From: Lachnospiraceae bacterium
GTDB taxonomy: Bacteria > Bacillota > Clostridia > Lachnospirales > Lachnospiraceae
Assembly: GCA_900771195.1 (NCBI GenBank)
Contig: CAAGMZ010000020.1
Coordinates: forward strand, 1 to 64,000
DNA length: 64,000 nucleotides
Reading direction: 5' to 3'
Of this stretch, positions 51,696 through 59,915 are shown piece after piece. Position numbers and translations under genes: made by a program. Each line of letters opens with the position of its first letter. Position 1 is the stretch's first letter. The notes below the pieces were generated by a model, which saw only the letters and a list, made by a program, of their open reading frames with translations, was not told the origin of the DNA and ran no database searches.

Positions 51696-52238
51696 TTACC
51701 ATAAAAGCAATACCTTTGGCAATATGTAATATGTGACAATTGTTTCCATAAAAACTCCGATTCCCCACGCAGTGACCGTTCTGAGCACGCGAAGTATTTC
51801 AGATGGATTTTTGATAATTTCCCTTGAAAACATGCCGTATATCCCATATCCGTAAAAAAACGTGTGAAGCAGCACTGCCGGCGGAAAAATAATAAAATAT
51901 CTGATTCCGTATTGTATTGTCAGCGATGCGATAATGATACCTGTTGCAAACCCCAGATATGTACATATAACTCCCGCAAAAGTTTTACGAAACGGTGTCA
52001 TTGCGGCAAGAATCACTATTACCATCGCGGCAGCTCTCCTTCCGGCCACATACCCAAACTGCCCGGCAAAGCTGACTTTACTTTGCGTGTAACTTTTTAC
52101 GGTGTCACTGTCCAATATGCCCCATCCTGATATCCTTTCGCTTCCGGAAAGATTGGCGAATATCGTCCCGACTATCAGCGCAAGCACAAAAATTATTACG
52201 TATTTTGAGTATTTTGAATTAAATAACCTCTTTTCCAT
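51696..52238 (-). CDS. SpoIIM-like integral membrane protein
   Basis: The 180-residue product has about five hydrophobic segments (about 12-30, 67-83, 86-108, 110-130, 158-178) with an outer loop after the first. The pattern and the segment AMTPFRKTFAGVICTYLGFATGI resemble the SpoIIM/DUF95 family, which joins in engulfment of the forespore. The match is by pattern only. Its ATG at 52238 lies within a strong hairpin and no ribosome site is seen; no later start fits. Confidence 0.6.
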   Translation of the reverse strand: MEKRLFNSKYSKYVIIFVLALIVGTIFANLSGSERISGWGILDSDTVKSYTQSKVSFAGQFGYVAGRRAAAMVIVILAAMTPFRKTFAGVICTYLGFATGIIIASLTIQYGIRYFIIFPPAVLLHTFFYGYGIYGMFSREIIKNPSEILRVLRTVTAWGIGVFMETIVTYYILPKVLLLW

Positions 52239-52262
52239 ATCACATTGATATGAAAAAGAGGT
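52226..52262 (-). terminator. Hairpin over the SpoIIM-like start codon
   Basis: ACCTCTTTT-C-CATATC (52226-52241) pairs with GATATG-A-AAAAGAGGT (52247-52262), 15 pairs with one mismatch. On the minus strand TTATTTAATT follows. It could terminate transcripts after the nudix gene or hide the ATG at 52238. Confidence 0.6.
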
Positions 52263-52279
52263 CTTATATATGACTTGAA

Positions 52280-52816
52280 TTAAAGGTATTTGGCCTTGTA
52301 TGCAAGAAGTGCAGCCATAGTCTTGGAATCCTGTATCTTTCTGTCAAAAATCATCTGAAGAAGCTCATCAATGTCATATTCGTACACATCAAGGAATTCA
52401 TTCTCATCAAGATGCTGTCTGGCAGGCTTTAAATCTCTGGCAAGATATATGTCTATTTTTTCATTGCAAAAAGCCACTGTAGTTGCAACCGTTATCAGCA
52501 GCTCCAGATTATCCGTCTTATACCCGGTCTCTTCCTCTAACTCCCTTGCAGCACATATTCTTGTGGGCTCATCAACGCTGTCGCGGCTGCCGGCAGGAAT
52601 CTCGAGGGTTTCCCTCTCTATGGCGTTCCGATACTGCTTTACCATAAGAATATGTCCGTTGTCAAGGACCGGCACAACAGCTGCCGCTCCCTTTCTGTGG
52701 GCTACATAGTCCCACTCTGCCGTATTCCCGTTGGCAAACTCCATCTTGTCGGAATACATATCAACAATGACGCCCTTGTATTTCAGTTCGCGTCCGATTC
52801 TTTTTACTTCATCCAT
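52280..52816 (-). CDS. nudF: ADP-ribose pyrophosphatase, Nudix family
   Basis: The 178-residue protein hydrolyses ADP-ribose to AMP and ribose 5-phosphate. The Nudix box starts at GSRDSVDEPTRICAARELEEETGY (about 76-99) with all metal-binding glutamates. Length and N-terminal beta segment match NudF/YqkG. It follows proC by one base, with AAAGGA in the end of proC. Confidence 0.93.
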   Translation of the reverse strand: MDEVKRIGRELKYKGVIVDMYSDKMEFANGNTAEWDYVAHRKGAAAVVPVLDNGHILMVKQYRNAIERETLEIPAGSRDSVDEPTRICAARELEEETGYKTDNLELLITVATTVAFCNEKIDIYLARDLKPARQHLDENEFLDVYEYDIDELLQMIFDRKIQDSKTMAALLAYKAKYL

Positions 52817-52817
52817 A

Positions 52818-53615
52818 TTACTTTATTCCTTTGCATTTGTTGTAACAGCTGTCTGTAGCAGCAATTACTGCATGTCTGAAGCCGTTCTCCTCAAGTGCGG
52901 AAACGCCTGCAATCGTAGTGCCTCCCGGTGAGCAAACCCTGTCCTTAAGCACTGCCGGGTGCTCGCCCGTGGCAAGAACCATATCGGCCGCTCCCTTAAC
53001 CGTCATGGCTGCAAATTCAATTGCATCATCCCTTTTCATGCCATATTTAACTGCACTGTCCGCAAGGGCCTCTATGAACATGTACACATATGCAGGAGAA
53101 CTTCCACTTACACATGTTACCGTATCCATAAGCTTTTCGTCCACAATTCTGAATTTGCCGAATGAGCCGAAAAATCTGGCTATCGTGTCCATTTCCTCAA
53201 GAGTAAAACGGGTTTCATCATATGAGACACCTGTCATACCTTCACCTATGGTAGCAGGGGTATTAGGCATGCATCTGACCACGCGCACGTTAGCGTCAAA
53301 TTTATCACATATCTGTTCGGTTGATATTCCCGGAGCGAGTGAAATGATTATTTTGTCCTCGCTTACAACGTTCCTGATTTCATGTATGACAATATCATAG
53401 TACTGGGGCTTCACGGCCATTATTATGTATTTAACACTGTTGGCAAGTTCAATGTTGGTGGGCATTGCCTTGATACCGGTCTCCTCGCTCACCTTGACGC
53501 GTGTACGATCGGTGGCAGCTGTAAAAACTATCTGTCCGGCATCAAAATTTTTAAGAAGCCCCGAAAGCATTGCATGTCCCATATTTCCCATGCCGATAAA
53601 CCCGAATGTATCCAT
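52818..53615 (-). CDS. proC: Pyrroline-5-carboxylate reductase
   Basis: ProC makes proline from pyrroline-5-carboxylate with NAD(P)H. The 265-residue protein has the Rossmann motif GFIGMGNMGHAML (4-16), MPNTPATIGEGMT (about 116-128) and the family signature VCSPGGTTIAGVSALEENGFR (about 223-243, shown here in part). The ATG at 53615 has AAGGAGG eight bases ahead; a longer frame lacks this. The aminotransferase gene lies 43 bases upstream. Confidence 0.96.
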   Translation of the reverse strand: MDTFGFIGMGNMGHAMLSGLLKNFDAGQIVFTAATDRTRVKVSEETGIKAMPTNIELANSVKYIIMAVKPQYYDIVIHEIRNVVSEDKIIISLAPGISTEQICDKFDANVRVVRCMPNTPATIGEGMTGVSYDETRFTLEEMDTIARFFGSFGKFRIVDEKLMDTVTCVSGSSPAYVYMFIEALADSAVKYGMKRDDAIEFAAMTVKGAADMVLATGEHPAVLKDRVCSPGGTTIAGVSALEENGFRHAVIAATDSCYNKCKGIK

Positions 53616-53658
53616 AATATCTTCCTCCTTCATATGATTGACTGTACAGAAAACACAA

Positions 53659-54939
53659 TTACATTTCAAGAAGCTTTTCCACAGTGGCAAGCTTTACGCA
53701 AAGTGCAAAAAGCTCTGCAGCCGCCTTAAGCTCATCAATCTCCGGATAAGAGGGTGCAAGCCTTATGGTGCTGTCCTTGGGGTCTTTTCCGTAAGGGAAC
53801 GGAGCTCCCGCACCGGTAAGAACCACGCCTGCCTCCTTACATTTGGCAACTACACTCTTCGCACAGCCCTCCATTGTCTCAAAGCAGATGAAATATCCGC
53901 CAAGAGGCTTCATATAGCTTCCGGCACCTGTCCCTGCAAGCTCTCTGTCAAGTATCTCCATTACAGCATCAAACTTCGGCTTCATGAAAGCTGCATGCTT
54001 TCTCATCTGAGCCTTGAGTCCGTCAAGATTTTTGAAATATTTCACATGTCTGAGCTGGTTAACCTTGTCATAGCTGATGTTCTGAACCGTAAGTCTCTTC
54101 TTGATCCAGTTCAGGTTGTCAACCGATGCCGCAACGGCACTGATACCTGCTCCCGCATAGCTCACCTTTGATGTTGAGCAGAACTCATATACCAAATCAG
54201 GGTTGCCGGCCTTGGCACACTCAGAAATAATCTCAGGTATCTCTATACTCTCGTCATAAATGTAATGAAGTGCATAGGCATTATCCCAGTATATTCTGAA
54301 ATCCTCGGCAGCAGGTTTAAGATTGGCAAAACGCCTTACCGTCTCAGCCGAATATACAACACCCTGAGGGTTGGAATACTTTGGAACACACCAGATGCCC
54401 TTTATGGAATCGTCACTTGAAACGAGCTTTTCAACCATATCCATGTCGGGCCCGGACTCAGTCATGGGAACATTAATCATCTCAATTCCCATAAGCTCTG
54501 TTATCTTAAAATGTCTGTCATAACCCGGAACCGGGCAGAGGAATTTTACCCTGTCAAGCTTACACCAGGGTGTGCTGCCCATAATGCCGAAAAGCATCGA
54601 GCTTGCAACACAGTCATACATTACATTGAGACTTGCATTTCCGCATACAAAAACATTTTCCGCAGGCACGCCGAGGAACTCACCCATAAGCTCTCTTGCT
54701 TCCGGAATTCCCTCAAGATTACCGTAATTCCTGCAATCTATACCTGAATCCGAAACGCATCCGGTGCTGCTGTTAATCACATCAAGAAGTCCGTCTGACA
54801 CACTAAGCTGCGAGGGAGATGGCTTTCCTCTGGACATATCAAGCTTAAGTCCCTTGGCTTTAGCATCAGCGTACTCCTTGTTCAGCACGTCATATTGCTC
54901 CTTAAGTTCCTGTTTCGACATTTCACTGTATTTCTTCAT
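53659..54939 (-). CDS. PLP-dependent aspartate aminotransferase, Ic-type
   Basis: The 426-residue fold-type I enzyme would transfer amino groups, probably of aspartate. YGNLEGIPEARELMGEFLGV (about 72-91), PKYSNPQG (about 185-192), the PLP lysine in STSKVSYAGAG and the arginine in STIRLAPSYP are seen. The sequence is of the MocR-like aspartate aminotransferase Ic type known in actinobacteria and Clostridia. GGAGG precedes the ATG. Confidence 0.9.
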   Translation of the reverse strand: MKKYSEMSKQELKEQYDVLNKEYADAKAKGLKLDMSRGKPSPSQLSVSDGLLDVINSSTGCVSDSGIDCRNYGNLEGIPEARELMGEFLGVPAENVFVCGNASLNVMYDCVASSMLFGIMGSTPWCKLDRVKFLCPVPGYDRHFKITELMGIEMINVPMTESGPDMDMVEKLVSSDDSIKGIWCVPKYSNPQGVVYSAETVRRFANLKPAAEDFRIYWDNAYALHYIYDESIEIPEIISECAKAGNPDLVYEFCSTSKVSYAGAGISAVAASVDNLNWIKKRLTVQNISYDKVNQLRHVKYFKNLDGLKAQMRKHAAFMKPKFDAVMEILDRELAGTGAGSYMKPLGGYFICFETMEGCAKSVVAKCKEAGVVLTGAGAPFPYGKDPKDSTIRLAPSYPEIDELKAAAELFALCVKLATVEKLLEM

Positions 54940-54966
54940 GCTGCGCCTCCGTTGTAAATTTTATGT

Positions 54967-55809
54967 TTATTTGATTGCGGTAAAGTATAAAAGAACGACT
55001 ATACCAAGCACAATCCTGTATATTCCAAATGGCTTGAAATCGTGTTTTTTGATAAATGACATGAGGAATTTGATTACCACCACCGAAACCACAAATGCCA
55101 CTGCCATTCCGGCTCCGAGGTATACGGCCTGAGTACCGGTAAATCCGCCGCCATTCTTTAAAAACTTAAGTATTTTAAGAAGACTTGCCCCCAGCATTAC
55201 AGGTATGGCAAGGAAAAATGTGAACTCGGCAGCAGAGGTCCTGTCAATTCCTATAAGCATCGCTCCTATAATTGTTGCTCCTGACCGGGATGTTCCCGGT
55301 ATAAGGGCAAGCACCTGGAATACTCCTATTATGAGCGCATTTTTAAATGTGATTCCGGCAACCTCTGTAACCGTGAATTTACGCTTCCTGTTGTATATTT
55401 CCACAAGAATAAATGCAACGCCGTAAACTATAAGCGTGATTGATACCACATACGGATTGAAAAATATCTCATCAATCTTATCATCAAAGAGAATTCCGAT
55501 GATTCCTGCAGGAACGCAGGCAACCAGTATCTTGGCCCAGAGAATGAGTTTTTCTTTGTTCCATCCTATCCTGCCGGTGTCTTCCCTGCGATTTAAAGGC
55601 CAAAGCCTTTTAAAATAAATCACAACCACGGCAAGAATGGCTCCAAGCTGAATGACGACATCAAACATTTCCTTAAATGACTCTGTCTCATTGAACTTTA
55701 CAAACTCATCCACAAGTATGATATGACCGGTACTGCTTACGGGAAGCCATTCCGTGATTCCCTCCACAATACCTATGATAATAACTTTGAGAAGTTCTAT
55801 GATATTCAC
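54967..55809 (-). CDS. uppP: Undecaprenyl-diphosphatase
   Basis: UppP (BacA) recycles the lipid carrier of cell wall synthesis and gives bacitracin tolerance. The 280-residue membrane protein has both active-site segments: GIVEGITEWLPVSSTGH (about 13-29) and PGTSRSGATI (about 167-176). It starts with GTG directly after the rpoZ stop. About eight transmembrane helices are seen. Confidence 0.96.
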   Translation of the reverse strand: MNIIELLKVIIIGIVEGITEWLPVSSTGHIILVDEFVKFNETESFKEMFDVVIQLGAILAVVVIYFKRLWPLNRREDTGRIGWNKEKLILWAKILVACVPAGIIGILFDDKIDEIFFNPYVVSITLIVYGVAFILVEIYNRKRKFTVTEVAGITFKNALIIGVFQVLALIPGTSRSGATIIGAMLIGIDRTSAAEFTFFLAIPVMLGASLLKILKFLKNGGGFTGTQAVYLGAGMAVAFVVSVVVIKFLMSFIKKHDFKPFGIYRIVLGIVVLLYFTAIK

Positions 55810-56067
55810 TTAACCGATAACCTTATCATCGTCACCTGAATCACCGACGATGTTAACCTTTCCGCTGTAAAGCTCCTCAATTGCTACGGAAAGAGGCTTC
55901 TTGCCCTTGCCTGAAACATAAGTGGGTGCTCCGTCGATTATCTGTCTTGCTCTCTTGGAGGTCGCGATAACGAGAGCATATCTGCTCTGTACGGGCGGCT
56001 GCTCACCGGGCTCCACATCCTTGTTAATAACATTCATAAGCTCTGTGTATGAGGGATGCATCATCAT
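55810..56067 (-). CDS. rpoZ: RNA polymerase omega subunit
   Basis: Omega helps fold and hold the beta' subunit. The 85-residue protein starts MMMHPSYTELMNVINKDVEPG and has SRYALVIATSKRARQIIDG (28-46), the family core. Three ATG codons in a row begin the frame after AGGAGATTT. It follows gmk, as in Bacillus. Confidence 0.95.
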   Translation of the reverse strand: MMMHPSYTELMNVINKDVEPGEQPPVQSRYALVIATSKRARQIIDGAPTYVSGKGKKPLSVAIEELYSGKVNIVGDSGDDDKVIG

Positions 56068-56099
56068 AATATCAAAATCTCCTTTTAAAAAATTCTTAA

Positions 56100-56726
56100 T
56101 TAAATTCCGGCCTTCTCAGCCAATTCTTTTCTTATTGTGTCTATAAGAGCTATTCTTTCACTCGTCTTATTATGCGCACTTTTCACGATTCTGTCAACAG
56201 TTTCAACACATTCTTCCAAATTATCGTTCACAACGACATAGTCATAGCATGATGCGCTTTCAGCCTCTCTTGCGGCCCTTTCCATCCTCCGGTTAATCAC
56301 TTCCTCAGTCTCCGTGCCGCGTCCCACAAGCCTTTCGCGAAGAACATCCGCACCGGGTGCTGTCACAAAAATAAGAACGGCATTGTCATATTGCTTCTTT
56401 ACATTCATCGCGCCCTGTACTTCAATTTCGAGAATCACATCCTTGCCGTCATCAAGATTTTGCTCGACAAAGGCTCTGGGAGTCCCGTAATAATGGCCCA
56501 CATATCCCGCATGCTCAATCAGCTCATTATTCTCTATCATTTTCTCAAATTCTTCATCAGTTTTGAAAAAATACGAAACGCCCTCTTCCTCACCGGGTCT
56601 GGGATTCCTTGTGGTTGCCGAAACAGATACAACATAATTGTCATACCTGCTGACAAGCTCTTTAACTATTGTTACCTTTCCAACCCCGGAAAATCCCGAT
56701 ATTACAACAAGCATTCCTTTACTCAT
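56100..56726 (-). CDS. gmk: Guanylate kinase
   Basis: Gmk phosphorylates GMP to GDP. The 208-residue protein has SGFSGVGKVTI (10-20), where the P-loop reads GFSGVGK, SATTRNPRPGEEEGVSYFF (about 34-52) and EIEVQGAMNVK. The ATG at 56726 has AAAGG eight bases upstream and overlaps remA by eight bases; a GTG three codons earlier is less suited. Confidence 0.95.
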   Translation of the reverse strand: MSKGMLVVISGFSGVGKVTIVKELVSRYDNYVVSVSATTRNPRPGEEEGVSYFFKTDEEFEKMIENNELIEHAGYVGHYYGTPRAFVEQNLDDGKDVILEIEVQGAMNVKKQYDNAVLIFVTAPGADVLRERLVGRGTETEEVINRRMERAAREAESASCYDYVVVNDNLEECVETVDRIVKSAHNKTSERIALIDTIRKELAEKAGI

Positions 56727-56994
56727 TCTCTTCACCTTTCAATACGTTATCACTGATATCCTGATTTTTTATTCTTGCTGCAATTGTTTCAGGCTGAAGT
56801 GCTGAAAGCACTACCATACCATTCTGTGTCAAAATCACTGATCTGGTACGTCTGCCCTGGGTTCCGTCAACTATTCTTCCTTCATCACGTGCTGTCTGAA
56901 CAAGCCTCTTGGACGGTGCGGAATCCGGAGAAACCATAACAACAATCTGATTGTCGTTAATTATATTACCATATCCGATATTTGTAAATCCCAT
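56719..56994 (-). CDS. remA: RemA family regulatory protein (DUF370)
   Basis: RemA is a DNA-binding regulator of biofilm matrix genes in Bacillus and is widespread in Firmicutes. The 91-residue protein has GFTNIGYGNIINDNQIVVMVSPDSAPSKR (2-30) and the ending QPETIA. GAGG lies five bases ahead of the ATG at 56994. The order yicC-remA-gmk-rpoZ is the same as in Bacillus. Confidence 0.95.
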   Translation of the reverse strand: MGFTNIGYGNIINDNQIVVMVSPDSAPSKRLVQTARDEGRIVDGTQGRRTRSVILTQNGMVVLSALQPETIAARIKNQDISDNVLKGEENE

Positions 56995-57004
56995 AATTTC
57001 CTCA

Positions 57005-57889
57005 CTACTCGATATTCTGTATCTGTTCACGGACCTTCTCAATCTCGGTCTTAAGACCTATAGCCCTGTCGGAAATGCTCAGGTCTCCGGCCTTGGACAA
57101 AATGGTATTGGCCTCCCTGTTCATCTCCTGTGCAATAAAATCAAGCTTTCTGCCCACACTGCCACCTTCCAAAAGAGTATCCCTTGTGGCTTCAATATGG
57201 CTTCTGAGCCTTACCGTCTCCTCGTCCACACATATTTTGTCCGCATAAATCGTGACTTCCGCAGCAATCCTGCCCTCATCAATTGATGCATCGGCATCCG
57301 TCAGCAGCTCATATACCTTGTCCTCAAGCTTACGCCTGTACTCGCTCACAACCTGCGGGCTGCGCTCTTCAATATAATCCACAAGCTCCAGCATATAGTC
57401 AAGCTTTCCGAGAATATCCTTTTTGAGTTTCTCACCCTCACTGACGCGCGTCTCAACAAACTGTGAGCAGGCGTTTTCAACAGCCTTCTCAAGAAGATGC
57501 CACACTTCCTCATCATCAGAGTTCTGCTCCTCCATGGTAATAACCTCCGGATACCGTGAAAGCCTTGAAACGCTGATGTCATTCTCAATTCCGAACTGCT
57601 CTGACATATACCTGAATATGCTCATGTACTCATTGGCAAGGTCCTCGTTGTACTTAAGACAGAATTTGTTCTCCGTGTAATCCTCGTAGCTGACGAACAC
57701 ATCAACCTTGCCTCTGCTTATGTACTTTTTGAGCACGGTCCTTATACCTGCCTCATAGATTCCAAGCTGCTTGGGCAGCTTGATTGTGGGTTCAAAATAT
57801 CTGTGGTTCACCGATTTCATCTCAACAGTGATTTTGCGGTCTCCGTCGGCCGCCTCACACCTGCCGAAGCCTGTCATACTTTTGATCAT
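57005..57889 (-). CDS. yicC: YicC/YloC family endoribonuclease
   Basis: YicC family proteins cut small RNAs and other transcripts. The 294-residue protein starts MIKSMTGFGR, has VEMKSVNHRYFEP (about 23-35) and the C-terminal DUF1732 domain with GGSVGRKLDFIAQEMNREANTILSKA (about 244-269). The start at 57889 has GGAGG nine bases ahead; the open frame runs 45 bases further without a ribosome site. Confidence 0.95.
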   Translation of the reverse strand: MIKSMTGFGRCEAADGDRKITVEMKSVNHRYFEPTIKLPKQLGIYEAGIRTVLKKYISRGKVDVFVSYEDYTENKFCLKYNEDLANEYMSIFRYMSEQFGIENDISVSRLSRYPEVITMEEQNSDDEEVWHLLEKAVENACSQFVETRVSEGEKLKKDILGKLDYMLELVDYIEERSPQVVSEYRRKLEDKVYELLTDADASIDEGRIAAEVTIYADKICVDEETVRLRSHIEATRDTLLEGGSVGRKLDFIAQEMNREANTILSKAGDLSISDRAIGLKTEIEKVREQIQNIE

Positions 57890-57913
57890 AATGATATCCC
57901 TCCGTATGAAGAA

Positions 57914-57942
57914 ATTATACAGTAACAGAACCATAAAATCAA
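57914..57942 (-). promoter_or_regulatory. Promoter of the yicC operon
   Basis: TTGATT (57937-57942) and TATAAT (57914-57919) have a 17-base spacer. It likely drives ten genes down to the polysaccharide deacetylase. Confidence 0.82.
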
Positions 57943-57960
57943 TATTGTCCGGAACAATAT
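57942..57960. promoter_or_regulatory. Dyad between divergent yicC and rqcH promoters
   Basis: ATATTGT (57942-57948) and ACAATAT (57954-57960) flank CCGGA. It abuts the yicC -35 and may be a regulator site. Confidence 0.4.
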
Positions 57961-57992
57961 AAGCCCTGTCAAAATATTTAACCTCCCATTGC

Positions 57993-58021
57993 TTGCCTAA
58001 GCAAAAGCTTCGTGTTAAACT
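57993..58021 (+). promoter_or_regulatory. rqcH promoter
   Basis: TTGCCT (57993-57998) and TAAACT (58016-58021) have a 17-base spacer. The -35 lies in a small dyad, TTGCTT-GCCT-AAGCAA (57989-58004). Confidence 0.6.
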
Positions 58022-58053
58022 GTCATGGAAGATAAAAGAAAGGAATGTTTCTT

Positions 58054-59793
58054 ATGGCTTTTGACGGAATAACAATACACGCTCTCGTATCAGAGCTTCG
58101 CGATAAACTTACCGACGGCCGTCTCAGCAAGATTGCCCAGCCGGAAAAAGACGAGCTTTTTATGACAGTCAAAGCTCCCAAGGGTCAGTACAGGCTCCTT
58201 CTGTCCGTAAACGCAAGCCTACCGCTTGTATATCTTACCGATGACAACAAGCCCTCGCCTCTTACCGCGCCGGGCTTCTGCATGCTTCTCAGAAAGCACA
58301 TCAGCAACGGCAGAATAACCGACATCACGCAGCCCGGACTTGAGAGAATTATAGATTTTAAGATTGAGCACCTTGACGAAATGGGTGACCTTTGCGTAAA
58401 GCACCTTGTCATTGAGCTTATGGGCAAATACAGCAACATAATTTTTCTGGATGACAATCAAAAAATCATCGACAGCATTAAGCGTATCAATGCCGGTGTA
58501 AGCTCAGTCCGCGAGGTTCTTCCGGGACTGGACTATTTTATTCCCAACACCACCGGCAAAAAAGACCCGCTTAAAGAGAACGAAAGCGCCTTTGCCGAAG
58601 CTGTCTTTGCCTTTAACATGCCTGTATATAAGGCTGTCTACTCTTCATACACAGGCATAAGCCCTCAGGCTGCCGAAGAGCTCTGCCACGACTGCGGCAT
58701 AGACTCATCAATGCCCGCCTGCGAGCTTTCAGACAATGAACGGATTCATCTTGCCCACAGTTTCGTATGCATGATGGATGATGTGAGGGCCGGTAAATTC
58801 TCGCCTGCCATTATCTGTGACAACGGCGCTCCCATTGAATTCACAGTACTTTCAACCGGTCTTTATGATGGTCTGACAGTATCGCATTGCGACAGCGTAA
58901 GCTCCATGCTTGAAAGCTACTATTCTGCCAGAAATGCGGCGGGACGTATTCACCAGCGCTCGGCAGATCTCCGTCAGGTCGTTCAGAATGCACTTGAGCG
59001 CAATTATAAAAAATACGATTTGCAGTCCCGCCAGCTTCGGGATACCGAAAAGCGTGAAAAATACAGAATCTACGGCGAGCTTATCAACACCTACGGCTAT
59101 GACATTCCGGAAGGTTCCGCCTCCTTTGAGGCCCTCAATTACTACGATAACACAACCATCACGATTCCTCTCGACAAAGAGCTTACACCAAGAGAAAACA
59201 GCCTCAGATATTTTGCCAGATACAACAAGCTTAAGCGCACATACGAGGCCCTTTCAACTCTGATTCTTGATACCAAAGCCGAAATCGACCATCTCGAATC
59301 GATTTCCACTGCCCTTGACATAGCCACCTCATATGATGACCTTGTGCAGATAAAGGAAGAGCTTGTATCCTTCGGTTTCATCAGGAATAAAAATACAGCA
59401 AAAAAAGGCCGTCCCGAGCGCTCGCACAGCAAGCCGCTCCACTACATTTCATCGGACGGATACGACATTTATGTGGGCAAAAACAATATCCAGAATGAGG
59501 AACTCACTTTTAAGTTCGCCACAGGAAATGACTGGTGGTTTCACGCCAAAAATATGCCCGGTTCCCATGTCATCGTGAAATCAAAAGGCACGGAAATGCC
59601 GGACAGAGTCTTCGAGGAGGCCGCAGCGCTTGCCGCTTATTACTCCAAAGGTCGTGACCAGGAAAAAGTAGAGATAGACTACATTGAGAAAAAACATGTC
59701 AAAAAAGTAAACGGTGCAGCTCCCGGTTTTGTTATTTATCACACCAATTACTCCATGAATATTGCACCGTCTTCAAAGCTTAAAATCGTATAA
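58054..59793 (+). CDS. rqcH: RqcH, ribosome-associated quality control (NFACT protein)
   Basis: RqcH binds stalled 50S-peptidyl-tRNA complexes and adds alanine tails that mark nascent chains for decay; older names are FbpA/Rqc2. Domains in order are NFACT-N (about 1-210), helix-hairpin-helix (about 190-240), a coiled coil (about 290-430) and NFACT-R (about 455-560; DGYDIYVGKNNIQNEELTFKFATGNDWWFHAKNMPGSHVI in short). The critical Asp97-Arg98 pair of Bacillus reads Glu97-Arg98 here. The ATG at 58054 has AAAGGA nine bases ahead; an earlier ATG at 58045 is too near it. Confidence 0.93.
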   Translation: MAFDGITIHALVSELRDKLTDGRLSKIAQPEKDELFMTVKAPKGQYRLLLSVNASLPLVYLTDDNKPSPLTAPGFCMLLRKHISNGRITDITQPGLERIIDFKIEHLDEMGDLCVKHLVIELMGKYSNIIFLDDNQKIIDSIKRINAGVSSVREVLPGLDYFIPNTTGKKDPLKENESAFAEAVFAFNMPVYKAVYSSYTGISPQAAEELCHDCGIDSSMPACELSDNERIHLAHSFVCMMDDVRAGKFSPAIICDNGAPIEFTVLSTGLYDGLTVSHCDSVSSMLESYYSARNAAGRIHQRSADLRQVVQNALERNYKKYDLQSRQLRDTEKREKYRIYGELINTYGYDIPEGSASFEALNYYDNTTITIPLDKELTPRENSLRYFARYNKLKRTYEALSTLILDTKAEIDHLESISTALDIATSYDDLVQIKEELVSFGFIRNKNTAKKGRPERSHSKPLHYISSDGYDIYVGKNNIQNEELTFKFATGNDWWFHAKNMPGSHVIVKSKGTEMPDRVFEEAAALAAYYSKGRDQEKVEIDYIEKKHVKKVNGAAPGFVIYHTNYSMNIAPSSKLKIV

Positions 59794-59814
59794 CTCTGTA
59801 CAGGCTGTAAATTA

Positions 59815-59915
59815 ATTATCTGAGTCCGGGCGCTTACGCCGACTGAGAACGCCGGTACAAAACACTCAGAATATGCGTGCTTTTTACCGGCGTTCCCAGA
59901 CCTGACTCAGATAAT
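59815..59915. repeat. 101-bp nested inverted repeat at a convergent junction
   Basis: The outer arms ATTATCTGAGTC (59815-59826) and GACTCAGATAAT (59904-59915) are perfect complements. The inner arms GAACGCCGGTA (59847-59857) and TACCGGCGTTC (59885-59895) are also perfect. The element fills the gap between rqcH and the convergent MalQ-GlgP stop. It lacks a clear T-run. It may act as a two-way terminator or 3'-end protector. Confidence 0.75.
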
